Shown: positions 32,770 through 42,800 of the stretch, in pieces
Position numbering within the stretch: the first letter of the stretch is position 1
Layout: every line of letters begins with the position of its first letter
NCBI RefSeq assembly: GCF_032121415.1
Contig: NZ_CP135079.1
Location: 6,944,001-7,008,000 of the forward strand
Length of the DNA stretch: 64,000 nucleotides
Direction of reading: 5' to 3'
DNA from: Streptomyces parvus
Lineage (GTDB): Bacteria > Actinomycetota > Actinomycetes > Streptomycetales > Streptomycetaceae
Notes under the pieces: generated by a model
What the model saw: the letters and a program-made list of their open reading frames with translations, nothing else
Told to the model about the DNA's origin: nothing
The model's database searches: none
Translations under genes and position numbers: made by a program

Positions 32770-34845
32770 ATGCCACCTTCAGGGATTGATCGTGCCGTTT
32801 TTCCGTGTCTGGAGGCGGACCTGGACAGGGTCCGTGACGCTCTTGGACCGGTGCGTATCCAGGGCAGGCCCGAACTCGACGCGCTCACGCTGGACGGGCC
32901 CGGTTCGTCCCGCAGCCTGGTCCGTCCCACCCTTGCCCTGCTCTCGTACTACGTTCTTACCGATCCTTCGGCGCCGGCCGATGACCGGGCTGTGCTCGCA
33001 GCCGCAGCCGTCGAGATGCTGCACCTTGGCGCGCTCTACCACGACGACGTCGTGGACCACGCTCACGAGCGTCGGGGCCGCCCGAGCGCCAACGCGGTGT
33101 GGGGTGATCACCTCGCCATCCTCGCCGGGGACTGCGTGATGCTGACCGGGCTGAACATGCTGGCGCAGCTGGGGCAGCGCGAAGTCATCGAGGGAACGAT
33201 GGCGAACGAGCGGATGTGCGCCGGCATGGTGATGGAGGCGGCCGACCTGCATACGGCCTCGCGCAGCGAGCAGGCCTACTTCGACGCGATCGATGGCAAG
33301 ACGGCGCAGTTGTTCGCCCTGGCCTGCCGGCTGGGGGCGATGCAGGCGCACAAGGCCGGCGGTCGGCAGGACGGCCGGGAGGAGAGCCGGGAGGAGGCAC
33401 TGGCCGGATTCGGCTGGCAGTTCGGGCACGCCTACCAGCTACGCGATGACATCCTCGACCTGACGTCCACCGTCGAGGAGCTGGGCAAGCCCGTCAACAC
33501 CGATCTGTCCGAGGGCGTCTACACCCTGCCGGTCATCCGCGCGGCATCCCGCGACCGCGACCTTGCCCGCCTCTTGGGCAAGGAGCTGACGCAGGAGGAG
33601 GCCGCGCGTGCACGGGACCTCGTTCTCGCCTCCGGGGCCGTGCAGGAGGCACAGGCGGTTGCCGACGCGCACATGACCACAGCCGCTGATCAGCTCGCCG
33701 ATCTCGCCGATCGCCCCCGCGCGCTCGACGGGCTGGCGGCCTACGCCCGGGCGATGCTCGACCGGCCCACCGCGTCCCCGCCCGCGGCAATTCCCCAGCA
33801 GGTCAAACAGGCCCCTCAGGCCCAGGGCAGCGCGCACGCTCAGCAGGTCACCCAGTGGATGAAGAACTGGTTCGTGGAGACCGGTATCGCCGCCACCCCG
33901 GCGGAGGCCGACCACCACCGGCTGACGGGCACCCTGTGGATCGTTGAGCAGGTCCTCCCTCGGGTGGCGGACACGGCTGGCAACGCCGATGGCTGCGACG
34001 CCGGCCTTTCCGAAAGGAGGCAGGCCTCCGCAGCCCTGGGCACGGTGTTCGGTGTGTGGGACGACATGTTCGAGGATCCGCAGCTGACGGACCCGCAGGC
34101 CATTACCGCACTGAGGGAAGGCCTGGTGGCGACCCTGCGCCAGGACCCGGCTGCACCGTCGCACGGCGCGATCTCGACGGCCTGGGCGCAGTTGTGGCCG
34201 CGCCTGTGCAAAGGCAGGACAGTGCGATGGCAGGAGGCGTTGCTCGACAACATCGAGGAATGGCTCCACGCCTGCGAGCGTGAGGCATGTCACCGCATCA
34301 GCGGCTACATCCCCTCAACAGCGGACTGGCTGCCGCTGCGGAGGTCGACCGGTGGATTCGAGATCGGCCTGGCGTGCTCGGAGGTCCTCCTGGACCGGGA
34401 GGTCCCGCCGGCGGTGCGCAGCCACCACATGGTCCGGCGTCTTGAGGACCTCGGCTTCTTCGCCCTCTTCGCTGAGAACGACCTGGTGGGACTGGACCAG
34501 GACGAGGCAGACCAGGTCCCCTACAACCTGGTCAGGGCGATCCGCCACGAAACGGGGTGCAGCCGCGCGGAGGCCATCGAGCGGGTGGAGCGCCAGGTGG
34601 CGGAAAAGCGCGCCCAGTTCACCACGGTGTTCAAGTACTTGCCCGTACTCTTCCGCACGTTGCCCGGCCTGTCCGGCCAGGGCAACCGGTACGCGGCAAT
34701 CTATGACATGTTGAAACTGTTCCTTGATGTGCGGCAGGCCAAGTCCGAAAGGTACCGGCCTCAGACCGCAGCTGGGGGACCGGACCTGGAACGCCTGCGC
34801 CGTGAGGTCAGCCGGCCTGGCGTCCCAGAGCGTTCCGCACGCTAA
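32770..34845 (+). CDS. Bifunctional polyprenyl diphosphate synthase - class I terpene cyclase
   Basis: 691 residues. Residues 1-~330 are a trans-prenyltransferase: first Asp-rich motif DDVVD (92-96), ERRGRPSANAVWGD, GKTAQLF and second motif DDILD (226-230). Positions -4 and -5 before the first motif are Ala and Gly, not aromatic, so a chain longer than C15 is expected. After a Pro/Gln-rich linker (331-358), residues ~360-691 are a class I terpene cyclase. They show DDMFED (431-436), a pyrophosphate-sensor Arg524 in LPLRRSTGG exactly 46 residues before the NSE-like motif, and N570-D571-L-V-G574-L-D-Q-D578-E579 (Ser/Thr replaced by Gly, Glu by Asp), then NRY at 639-641. One chain could thus make a linear prenyl diphosphate and cyclize it. 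Known fungal fusions have the opposite domain order. Confidence 0.9.
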   Translation: MPPSGIDRAVFPCLEADLDRVRDALGPVRIQGRPELDALTLDGPGSSRSLVRPTLALLSYYVLTDPSAPADDRAVLAAAAVEMLHLGALYHDDVVDHAHERRGRPSANAVWGDHLAILAGDCVMLTGLNMLAQLGQREVIEGTMANERMCAGMVMEAADLHTASRSEQAYFDAIDGKTAQLFALACRLGAMQAHKAGGRQDGREESREEALAGFGWQFGHAYQLRDDILDLTSTVEELGKPVNTDLSEGVYTLPVIRAASRDRDLARLLGKELTQEEAARARDLVLASGAVQEAQAVADAHMTTAADQLADLADRPRALDGLAAYARAMLDRPTASPPAAIPQQVKQAPQAQGSAHAQQVTQWMKNWFVETGIAATPAEADHHRLTGTLWIVEQVLPRVADTAGNADGCDAGLSERRQASAALGTVFGVWDDMFEDPQLTDPQAITALREGLVATLRQDPAAPSHGAISTAWAQLWPRLCKGRTVRWQEALLDNIEEWLHACEREACHRISGYIPSTADWLPLRRSTGGFEIGLACSEVLLDREVPPAVRSHHMVRRLEDLGFFALFAENDLVGLDQDEADQVPYNLVRAIRHETGCSRAEAIERVERQVAEKRAQFTTVFKYLPVLFRTLPGLSGQGNRYAAIYDMLKLFLDVRQAKSERYRPQTAAGGPDLERLRREVSRPGVPERSAR

Positions 34846-34866
34846 GTCCGGAAGTAACAGAGGTCA

Positions 34867-34905
34867 CGGTGTTCCCCGCGGGGGCTGCTCGCGCGGGGAA
34901 CACCG
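34867..34905. terminator. Bidirectional terminator between prenyltransferase-cyclase and ABC genes
   Basis: A perfect 14-bp stem (CGGTGTTCCCCGCG / CGCGGGGAACACCG) with an 11-base loop fills the 63-bp gap between two convergent genes. Confidence 0.85.
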
Positions 34906-34908
34906 CCC

Positions 34909-35736
34909 TCATCGATCCGCCGCCTTCCCGGCCGGGACCGGGTCCCCATCCGCCTGTCGGCCGATCCGCACGGTGGCTGTCAGAGCGGACCTGGTGCGCC
35001 GGTGGAAGGCCAGCAGGCCGATGAGGCCGACGGCGGTGAACCAGGCCAGCTGGAGGGCGAAATCCGCCGCCGGCACGGTGGTCGAGAAGCCCGCCGCCGT
35101 CGCGGCCTGCATGGCACCGTAGGAGGGCAGCCAGCGCACCATGTCGCTGTTCGCTCCGCCGCTGGCGAGGGGATTCTGCAAGCCCAGGTCCACGACACTG
35201 ATCATCACAATGGCGAACATGCCCTCCACCTCGCGGCGCAGGAGCGTGCCGAGGGCCACGCCCAGCGCGCCGTAGGTCATCGCCGTGCAAAACAGCGCCG
35301 CGCCGAGCAGCACAGGCTGCCTGGGCGACCAGAAGCAGCAGATGACCGCGGTGGCGTAGGAACAGACCCCCACTGACGCGATGACCAGACAGGCGACCTT
35401 CGCCAGCCCCAGCGGAACCCGGGGAAACCCAGCCATGGACAGACGCCGGTCGAAGGCCTCATGGCTGAAAGTCGCCGCGAACATCATGAACCCGATGATC
35501 AGCGTGACCCCGTTCAGAGCCCCGGTGATCTGGGTGATCTTGTCACCTCCGGCGGTCAACACGTGACCGGTGCCGTGCAGCCGGAACTGCACCGGCTTCT
35601 TGGCGATGGCCCAACCCGTCATCATGACCCACACCGGCAAAAACACCGCCACGAGCAGCATGGCGAACCGGTTCCTGGCGTGCTCCACCAGCCCATAACG
35701 CGTAGCGAGCTTGAACAGCCGCACCCCGCGCCTCAC
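34909..35736 (-). CDS. ABC-2 type transporter permease
   Basis: 275 residues from GTG 35736, which overlaps the ATPase stop. Six hydrophobic segments are visible, such as MLLVAVFLPVWVMMTGWAI, VTLIIGFMMFAATF, VACLVIASVGVCSYATAVI, LLGAALFCTAMTYGALGVALG and LAWFTAVGLIGLLAF, the layout of small ABC-2 exporters. It works with the ATPase encoded immediately upstream. Convergence with the prenyltransferase-cyclase gene suggests, without proof, export of or resistance to a terpenoid. Confidence 0.8.
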   Translation of the reverse strand: MRRGVRLFKLATRYGLVEHARNRFAMLLVAVFLPVWVMMTGWAIAKKPVQFRLHGTGHVLTAGGDKITQITGALNGVTLIIGFMMFAATFSHEAFDRRLSMAGFPRVPLGLAKVACLVIASVGVCSYATAVICCFWSPRQPVLLGAALFCTAMTYGALGVALGTLLRREVEGMFAIVMISVVDLGLQNPLASGGANSDMVRWLPSYGAMQAATAAGFSTTVPAADFALQLAWFTAVGLIGLLAFHRRTRSALTATVRIGRQADGDPVPAGKAADR

Positions 35737-36338
35737 CGCGCATCCTCCTGCCGTCCATGCAGCACACCGTCCCGCAACCGCCACACCTGATCGAGCCGGT
35801 CGGTGTCGTAGGCCAGATGCGAGACGACGAGGACCGATCGGCCGACCGCACGCAGGTCTCCGACCAGATCCCAGAACCGCAGATACGTCTCCCAGTCGAA
35901 GCCCTGGTACGGCTCGTCCAGCAGCAGCACCTGCGGGTCGTGCATCACCGCGAGTGTCAGGTTCAGCTTCTGCCGCGTGCCGCCACTGAGCGTCCCCACC
36001 AGGGCTCCGACGTACTGGGCGAAACCCAGGATCGCCATGACCTCCTCGGCCCGCCGCAGATCCGCAACGTCATAGGCCGCCGCGAAGAACTCCAGGTGCT
36101 GACGCACCGTGAACGCGTCGTTGAGCACCACGTGCTGAGGGCAGTACCCGAACCGTCCACCGTGCCGGACCGTGCCCCGGTCCGGTCGCAGCTCCCCCGA
36201 AAGGATCTTCAACAGCGTTGACTTGCCCGCCCCGTTCTCGCCGACGATACCCACCACCGACCCCGCAGGCAGCGCGACATCAACACCGCGCAATACCCGC
36301 CGAACGCCGTAGGAATGGTGGACTCCCTCTGCCTCCAT
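35733..36338 (-). CDS. ABC transporter ATPase, short form
   Basis: 201 residues from ATG 36338, supported by AGGAAGGGGG 7 bases upstream. The frame is open for a further 195 codons upstream, but that part has no similarity to ABC proteins. Walker A is GENGAGKST, the Q-loop PQHVVLNDAF, the signature LSGGTRQKLNL, Walker B VLLLDEPYQGFD and the H-loop SHLAYD. It is about 20-40 residues shorter than usual ABC-2 ATPases but has every catalytic motif. It is coupled to the permease by GTGA. Confidence 0.88.
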   Translation of the reverse strand: MEAEGVHHSYGVRRVLRGVDVALPAGSVVGIVGENGAGKSTLLKILSGELRPDRGTVRHGGRFGYCPQHVVLNDAFTVRQHLEFFAAAYDVADLRRAEEVMAILGFAQYVGALVGTLSGGTRQKLNLTLAVMHDPQVLLLDEPYQGFDWETYLRFWDLVGDLRAVGRSVLVVSHLAYDTDRLDQVWRLRDGVLHGRQEDAR

Positions 36339-37109
36339 CAACGCCCCCTTCCTCAGCCCTGACGTAGGCCGAATGGATGTCCCACAACTGCCAACGAACC
36401 GACGGCCGCAAGGAAACGAGGCAAGAGCGGACGAGCGGCGCGAAGCGCCTTGCGCGCCGACGATCAGGGTGCGCTCACCGGTATTGCGCGCCGGGCGGGG
36501 ATCAACGCACAGGATCACCAGCTCCCACGGCAGCGCGCAGCAGATGATCCCAACTGATCGCTCCGGAGAGTGACCGCAGAGCAACATCGGTGGCGTTTGC
36601 CAACAAGCATGCTGATTTGCCAAGTGTGCTGCGTTGTCACAGCGTCGACGGCAACGCCCCGGCGCGAGGAAGCAGTTGCTCCCGTCGGTCCGGCAGTTCA
36701 GCGGCGCAGGGCGACGGGGGCGCAGATCGTTGGCCCCGTCACGAGCGTGTTCTGGCACCTGAGTGAGTACGGCACGGGCGAGGAGTGGTAGCTGCTGCGC
36801 AAGACCACCGCGGAGCTGGATGCGCCAAGCCTGGAGGCCCACCCGTGGGACGATCCGGCTCGAGTGCCGGGCTCGGGCGAGCGGGGGTTCCGGATTCCCT
36901 CGGCGGCTCGGATCCGGTTTCACACACTCGATTCGGCTCGGGGTGCTGTCCCCCCGCGAACTGGAGAGCGGGTGTTTGCGCTGCCGGGACCATGCCGCTA
37001 GCGATTGTCACTCCGAGCCGCAGGCGCACCGCCACAACGACAGCTAGACACGCTAAGTGATGAGACAATCACCGAACGATATCTACGCGAGTTCGTCGAG
37101 AGAGGTCTC
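36339..37109. other. Gene-free stretch, 771 bp
   Basis: Only short frames without similarity or ribosome sites are present on either strand. The right end carries the promoter area of the secreted-protein gene: AT-richer TGATGAGACAATCACCGAACGATATC at 37057-37083 (in part) and a GAGAGAGG ribosome site at 37099-37105. Confidence 0.4.
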
Positions 37110-38009
37110 ATGCGCATTTTGAAGAGGGTCCGGGTCGCTGCAGTCGCCCTGGGGGTAGCGGCCGGGGCGCTGATGGCTTCGGCCGGCCCGGGGACATCGG
37201 TCTCGCAAGCAGCGGCGCCCGCGGACGGTGCCGCCGCTGCAGCGTCGCGCATCTACGGCGTTGAGATCGTCAAGGAGGGCGGCGGGGTCAACGACCTGCA
37301 GCCCCAGAGTGTCCGCTGCCCGCAGCGGAAGGTCCCGATCGGCGGAGGTGGCGAAGCCAGCTTCGGTCATACTCCCTGGGGCCACGACATCCAGCTCGTC
37401 AGCAGCGTCCCGCTGATCGAGGGCGGCCAGCCCGTCGGCTGGCGGACGTCCGCTTACAAGACTGTTCCCCCCGGCATGACCCTGACGACCTACGCTGTCT
37501 GTGCCTACCCGCCCAACGGCTACGAGGTCATTCAGAGCGCCACCATGCCGGCCCCCAATGACAAGCGGACCACATTGTCGTGTCCCGCCGGGAAGGTGGC
37601 GCTGGGCGGAGGTGGCGAGGTCTGGGATACGGACGCCTGGCTGAGCAAGTCGCATCCCACTCCGGTCAGTGGCACGGCCCAGCCCACCCAGTGGGCACTC
37701 GGCACCGCCGGGTGGGAGACGGCCACCGCCGTGGTCCACGCGGTCTGCACCGACCCCGTCCACGCCCTGACCGTCACCCATTACAACGCCGCCTCCGAAA
37801 GCCCCTACGGCGGTCTGCTCAAATGCCCCGCCGGGACCGTCGTCGCCGGGGGAGGCGCGTCGGCCAACGGGCCTGCGGCCAGCCTCATCTCCAGCCGCCC
37901 CGCCAAGGCGGCCGAGACCGGCTCGCGCGACGGCTGGTGGGCCCAGGGCAGCGACAACCTGAAGAGCTCCAACATTGACCTCTACGTCATGTGCACCGAG
38001 CCCGTCTAG
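37110..38009 (+). CDS. Secreted three-repeat protein of unknown function
   Basis: 299 residues from ATG 37110 (GAGAGAGG ribosome site). An N-terminal Sec signal peptide is clear: MRILKRVRVAAVALGV... with Arg/Lys, a hydrophobic core and cleavage near SQAAA-P. The mature part has three tandem units of roughly 80-90 residues. Each starts with a CPxGKVxxGGG-type element (VRCPQRKVPIGGGGEA, LSCPAGKVALGGGGEV, LKCPAGTVVAGGGASA) and ends with a Cys (AVCAYPP, AVCTDPV, VMCTEPV), suggesting one disulphide per unit. No enzyme motif is visible. It resembles repeat proteins common in streptomycete secretomes, so an extracellular structural or binding role is possible. Confidence 0.8.
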   Translation: MRILKRVRVAAVALGVAAGALMASAGPGTSVSQAAAPADGAAAAASRIYGVEIVKEGGGVNDLQPQSVRCPQRKVPIGGGGEASFGHTPWGHDIQLVSSVPLIEGGQPVGWRTSAYKTVPPGMTLTTYAVCAYPPNGYEVIQSATMPAPNDKRTTLSCPAGKVALGGGGEVWDTDAWLSKSHPTPVSGTAQPTQWALGTAGWETATAVVHAVCTDPVHALTVTHYNAASESPYGGLLKCPAGTVVAGGGASANGPAASLISSRPAKAAETGSRDGWWAQGSDNLKSSNIDLYVMCTEPV

Positions 38010-38034
38010 GTACCGCTCTTCGCTGAACGCAAGC

Positions 38035-38070
38035 GGTCGCCCGCCTGAGCCTTTGCGTAGGCGGGCGACC
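38035..38070. terminator. Hairpin after the secreted three-repeat gene
   Basis: Perfect 12-bp stem GGTCGCCCGCCT / AGGCGGGCGACC with a 12-base loop, 25 bp after the TAG, between convergent genes. Confidence 0.8.
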
Positions 38071-38256
38071 ACTTGACCGGCAGTGGGGGACGACGTCGCT
38101 GACGTCAGCGGGTGGCGGCCCTGCCCGCGTGCGGCAGGTGCGACTCCAGTTGCGCTTGGATGCTGTCCCACGCCCCAGCAGCCGTCCAGCACGGCCAGGG
38201 AGCGGCTGTCAGGATCTCCCGGACGGTTCGACGACGCCAAGACCTCCCGCCGAGCC

Positions 38257-39185
38257 TTACGTGGCTGATCCCGCTGACGGTCCCTTCCCAAGGGCCTCGT
38301 TCGGCTGGACTCGGGATGCCCGCAGGGGTGGTGGTGGGGCAGGTCGGGGGCGGTGTCGGCGGAACTGGAAGTGGGCGACGTGATCGCTGCCGTCGCTCAG
38401 CTCCAGGTGGAAGGTCCGGCAGGTGCCGGCCCATGCCCGGTCGGTCTTCCAGACGTGGGTGTAGGTATCGGTGGCCGCGTCGTAGGTGAGACCGGAGGGG
38501 CTGACGGCGCCGGAGTCGACCGGGTCGGCGGCGGTGCCGTCGCAGGCGGTCTGCTGGGACGACGGGGAGCCGTCGGTGAGGACGTCCAGACCCTTGTCGC
38601 CGCCGAGGGAGAATGTGATGGGGATGCTGCGGTCGGCGTTGACGGAGTTGACGGCCGGAGCGTTGTGCACGGGCGTGTGGAAGCCGGTGAAGGGGAAGGC
38701 TGGGGTCGGGTTCTCGACCTCGGTGCTCACCTGGTCGCGCCCGATCGCCTCCTCGCGGAAGTTGATGGCCTCGGCGTCGACCGTGACTGTTCCGCCCGCG
38801 GTGGGGACAACCGTCAGGGTGATCGACACGGGGTCGGTGAAGGAAGCCAGGTGCCAGCACCGGCCGGTCGTCCCGTTCGGGAACCCGCAGTGCCAACCGC
38901 TGTCCCCCGCCTGGAAGGAGGTCACCGTGGCGGCGGCACCGGACAACGCGACATTGACCATGCTGGACCTGCCCAGGAAATCGGGGCTGGAGTTGGGGAC
39001 GTCGAGGGTGACGGTGTAGGGGCGTCCACCTGGACGGGCCCGGCCGGCGCGGCGAGGTCGACGACGGAATCCGCTTGGGCGGGTGCGGCCAGGGCGAGCA
39101 TGCCGCACGTAGTGGCCGCCGCGGTGAGGAGGACCACAAGACCGCGCCGACGGGCCGGAGCCGCGGTAAGGGTGGAACGGGGCAT
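38257..39185 (-). pseudogene. Secreted protein gene with a single-base frameshift in a C-run
   Basis: Frame A from ATG 39185 encodes a good signal peptide (APARRRGLVVLLTAAATTCGMLALAAPAQAD) and the start of a mature protein (VDLAAPAGPVQVDAP). The continuation PYTVTLDVPNSSPDFLGRSS to FHLELSDGSDHVAHFQFRR lies in the other frame down to 38257. Restoring one C in the CCCC run at 39019-39022 (minus strand) joins them into about 310 residues. The repaired protein would be secreted, with several Cys and beta-rich composition. No family is recognised. It may be a true mutation or a homopolymer sequencing error. Confidence 0.7.
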
Positions 39186-39793
39186 GGTGCGCCCTCCGAA
39201 GGGATCGAGTCGTACCGCGGCGGCCCTCAGTGGCAGGTCACGACGCGTCACGGCGATGGACGTACCTACCCGCACGGCGGCAGGGATCGGTGACACAAAG
39301 GAGTTGTTGGCGCGCGCCGTGTCACTGGCAGTGATCCTTCCACGAGACCTTCACATCGGTGCTGGCTTCCCCTGATCTGTCTGGATAGCGACCGGCTGGC
39401 GTGAAATTGGGAAGAGAAGACGGCTCCGCAGCGGGAGAGCCGGATGCAGCGTCCGGAGCGGGCTGTCCGCCATTACCCGGGCAGCGGGGCGGGCAGCACG
39501 GCCGTCGGCTACTACCGAGCGGAGCCTGTGGTCGGCACCGAGATAAAGCGGATCACCGCCGGCCCGCCCCGGGTCCGCGGGGAAGGCGGTGGCGCCGCAC
39601 GGGGCGGATGGCAGAAAGCGGAGCCACCCGCTGCCACAGGTCGCCCGAAACAAGAGCAGCACGCACCTGGCCATCGTGCCGGTCAACATCATCGGGGCAC
39701 GGGCCCGCAGCTCAACTTATTCGGAAGGGGACGGCCTGGAAGAAGGGATGCGGGAAGTTCCTCCGGACGGCCCCCGTGACGGCTGCCCTGGGG
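39186..39793. other. Gene-free stretch, about 600 bp
   Basis: No supported gene. Short frames on both strands lack ribosome sites and similarity. It separates the frameshifted secreted gene's promoter from the terminator of the large lectin-like gene. Confidence 0.4.
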
Positions 39794-39835
39794 GCGCCGT
39801 GCGGGTCCGGGCAGCGGCCTGGACCCGCACGGCGC
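39794..39835 (-). terminator. Strong hairpin after the lectin-like gene
   Basis: Perfect 15-bp stem GCGCCGTGCGGGTCC / GGACCCGCACGGCGC with a 12-base loop, 5 bp beyond the stop codon of the minus-strand gene. Confidence 0.88.
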
Positions 39836-39840
39836 GGTGG

Positions 39841-42800
39841 TCAGGGCTTCGCGTCGGAATCCCCACCGGGGGTGGGCTTGGGCGTGTCGGTCTGGCCGCC
39901 CTGGTTGAGCATCCCGCCGAGGGCGCTGAGGTTTCCGCCTCCGCCGGTCAGGGCCGGTGCCGCCTTGCCGGCCGCATCAACCGCGATCTGGGCCATCTTC
40001 TGGAGGTGTTCGGTGGCGGTCTTCAGGGCTTCCTGGGCGCGTACTCCGGCTTCCTTGTCGTTGGTGGCGGCGGATTCGATGCCCTTGCTGAGTACCTGGC
40101 TCATGGTGTCGAGGCCGCTCATGTCGCGGAACAGGTTCGCGGTGGCGAGGGCCTGCACCGTCTGGAGGCCGACCGGGTCGGGCATCACCACCGGCGGTGC
40201 GAACTTCACCTGGGAGGCGCCCATACCGGCCGCCGTGGTGTCGAGGTTCTGCGCGCGTGAGGCGGTGGACACGGGGGCGATGTCGGCCGGTGTGATCTGG
40301 ATGGGCGAGTCCTTCCAGTTCCAGAAGCGAGTGAGGTCGATCTTCTCAGCCGAATTGGACCGGCCGAGGACGGCCTCGGCGAAGACGCCGTTGGTGGCGA
40401 TGGCGATCGTGTTGGTCACCGGTGCCCCGAACGTGTTGTCGCTCGCCTTGCGGGAGTCGGTCCACTCCTCCCGTTCCTCCTCGCTGGCGAAGTTCCAGCG
40501 GAAGCCGAGGTAGTTCCCGGTGGCCGCGATCGGCTTCGGGTCCAGCAGGGTACCGAGCGGGAACGGCGCGGCGGTCGAACCCGCCGGAGCGTACGAGTAG
40601 TTGGCGAGGATGCGGCTGAGCGTCAGCTCGTCGGCGTTGGCCCACACGGCCTGGCTGTAGTGCCGACGGTTGTCGTTCAGGTGGTCCAGGACCGCCTGGG
40701 GCACGTTTCCGCCCCGCACGTGAAAGCCGAGCGACGCGACGTAGGTGCGGCTGCCGGACTTCACCGTCGAGCCGAACAGCCCGCAGATGGCCGAGGCGCC
40801 CCCGGCGTCCTCGGACAGGTCGGGTGCGACGGTGGTGGTCGCGGCGACGCCGAAGTTGGCTACGCCCGACGTCATCTTCAGGCGCAGCCCGGAGAGGCTG
40901 CCGCGGGCGGTTTTGCCGGACCAGGCGTCGTAGGAGATCAGCTTGTCGGCGCCGCGGAAGGTGTAGGACGCCTGCTGCGCGCCGGAGCCGCCGATGTCGC
41001 CGCAGCCGAAGGTGTGACTCGGGAAGACCACCTGGATGCCGCGGATTCCGGTGTCGTCGGACCAGACGTCGATCCTGGACGCGTAGGAGGAGTCCTCCTT
41101 CGGCTCGTCGTCGAAGGCTAACGTTGCCTCTCGTTGCAGAATCCGGCGCACTGCCCCGTTGCTCATCAGCACCCAGTTGTCTCCGCCGGCGGCCGAGGCG
41201 ATCTGCGCCAGCCCGGTGACGCTCTGAAGGCCGCCGGCCGTGGGACGGACCATGGTCGTCGCACCGGACTCCACCAGGAAGGGCATGGTTTCGGTGCTGG
41301 ACTGGGACTGGACGACGGCCCAGAGCGCACCGTCGGGCGTGGCGGACAGACGCTGCACGCCCGGCCCGCTCCGCTGCACCCAGCCGGTGCCACTGCGCTC
41401 GTACACGACCCCTTGCCGGGAGTACCACAGCTTGTCCTTGCCGGAGACGGCGATGTCGTCGGCCGTGACGCCCAGGCTCGACCATGTGTTCTGGCCACGT
41501 TGATGGATTATGTTGTTGGTGCCGATCATGTAGACCGAGTCGTCCGCGCCGCAGGCGATGCGCAGCCCCCACCCGGTCGCCGGGTCAGTTCGCCAGGTCG
41601 TCCCGTCGAACTGGACGATCACGTTGTCGGTGGCTCTGAGTGCCCAGACGGTGTTCTTGCCCGGTGCGATGCGGGACAGGCCCCCGCCCAGCCCCGTGGT
41701 GGGCAGCGCATTCCACCGCTGCGTCGCCGGGTCGAACCGGACCGGGCTGCCGTCGGCCTTGCGCACCCCGTACACGCCCATCGTCGAAGCGGCGATGTCG
41801 GCCAGCTCCACCCCGTCGAACTCCTGCGTGCTCGGCACCTCCGGTGCCGAGCACGCGTCGAGCCTGCGCACGGCGGTGTCGAACGGATTCGCCGCGCGGA
41901 TCTTCGCCGCCCAGTCCACCGGCGCCACCGACGCGAGCACCTCCTTGTACCGCTGGAGGCTGGTGTGGGTGAAGGTGAGTTCCTGCAGCGGGATGAACAG
42001 GCAGCGTTCCAGCTTGGTCGGCTTGGTCGTCACGTTGTAGACCTGGACGACCTCGTAGTACTGCACCGACATCGCGTGCATGTGGTTGTAGTTGGTGACC
42101 ACCCGGGTGATGACCTGGTCCTTCTCCGTCTGCATCGTCTCGCGTACGACCGTCATGTTCCGGGTGCGGGCCGCGGTCGCCAGCTGCTGGGTCCGCGCGC
42201 TGATCCGCTGCGTCGCCTCCTGCGCGACCGTTTTCACGCCTGTGGAGCGCGACACCGACGTCGCGATGCCCGTGTTCGACGACTTGCTCCAGTTGCCGCC
42301 GCCGCCGATGCCGAAGAGTGCGACGCCGACGCTGCCGCCTGAGCTGGACGACTGGCTGGACTGGAACCCTAGGGAGCTGCCGTCCTGCTCCTCGCGGGCG
42401 ATCGCGTTCGCGACCTCGCTGATCGACCGGTTCTGCTCGGTGGTTCCGGACAGCGCCTCGTCCTCGGACGCCGTCTCGGTGCCGGTGGCCCTGGTGGTGC
42501 GCTGCCAGTCGACGACCGCGACCCTGGTGCTCTCGCCGGGCGCGAGCGCGAGGCTATGCAGCAGGCGGCCGAGCGTGACGCCCTGGGCCGACCAGCTTTG
42601 CTCCGTGGTGATGACCATGCCCTCGGCCGGGCGGTCGTAGAACGGCAGGTTCTCCTCGCCGAGGTCGATGGCGCCGGTCAGTTTGCGCGCCGGATTCGCC
42701 CCGGGGATGTCGGTGAGCACCACCGAGCGGTACCGGACGATCTCCGTCGGGTAGTTGCCGGTGGTGGGGAGCAGGTCCTTCGGCGTCGGGCCGTCGAGCA

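Noticed and set aside
25808..37110. tRNA gene as integration target for the eroded element
   Set aside because: I looked for a cloverleaf with GGTTCGAATCC-like T-arm around the element and found none.
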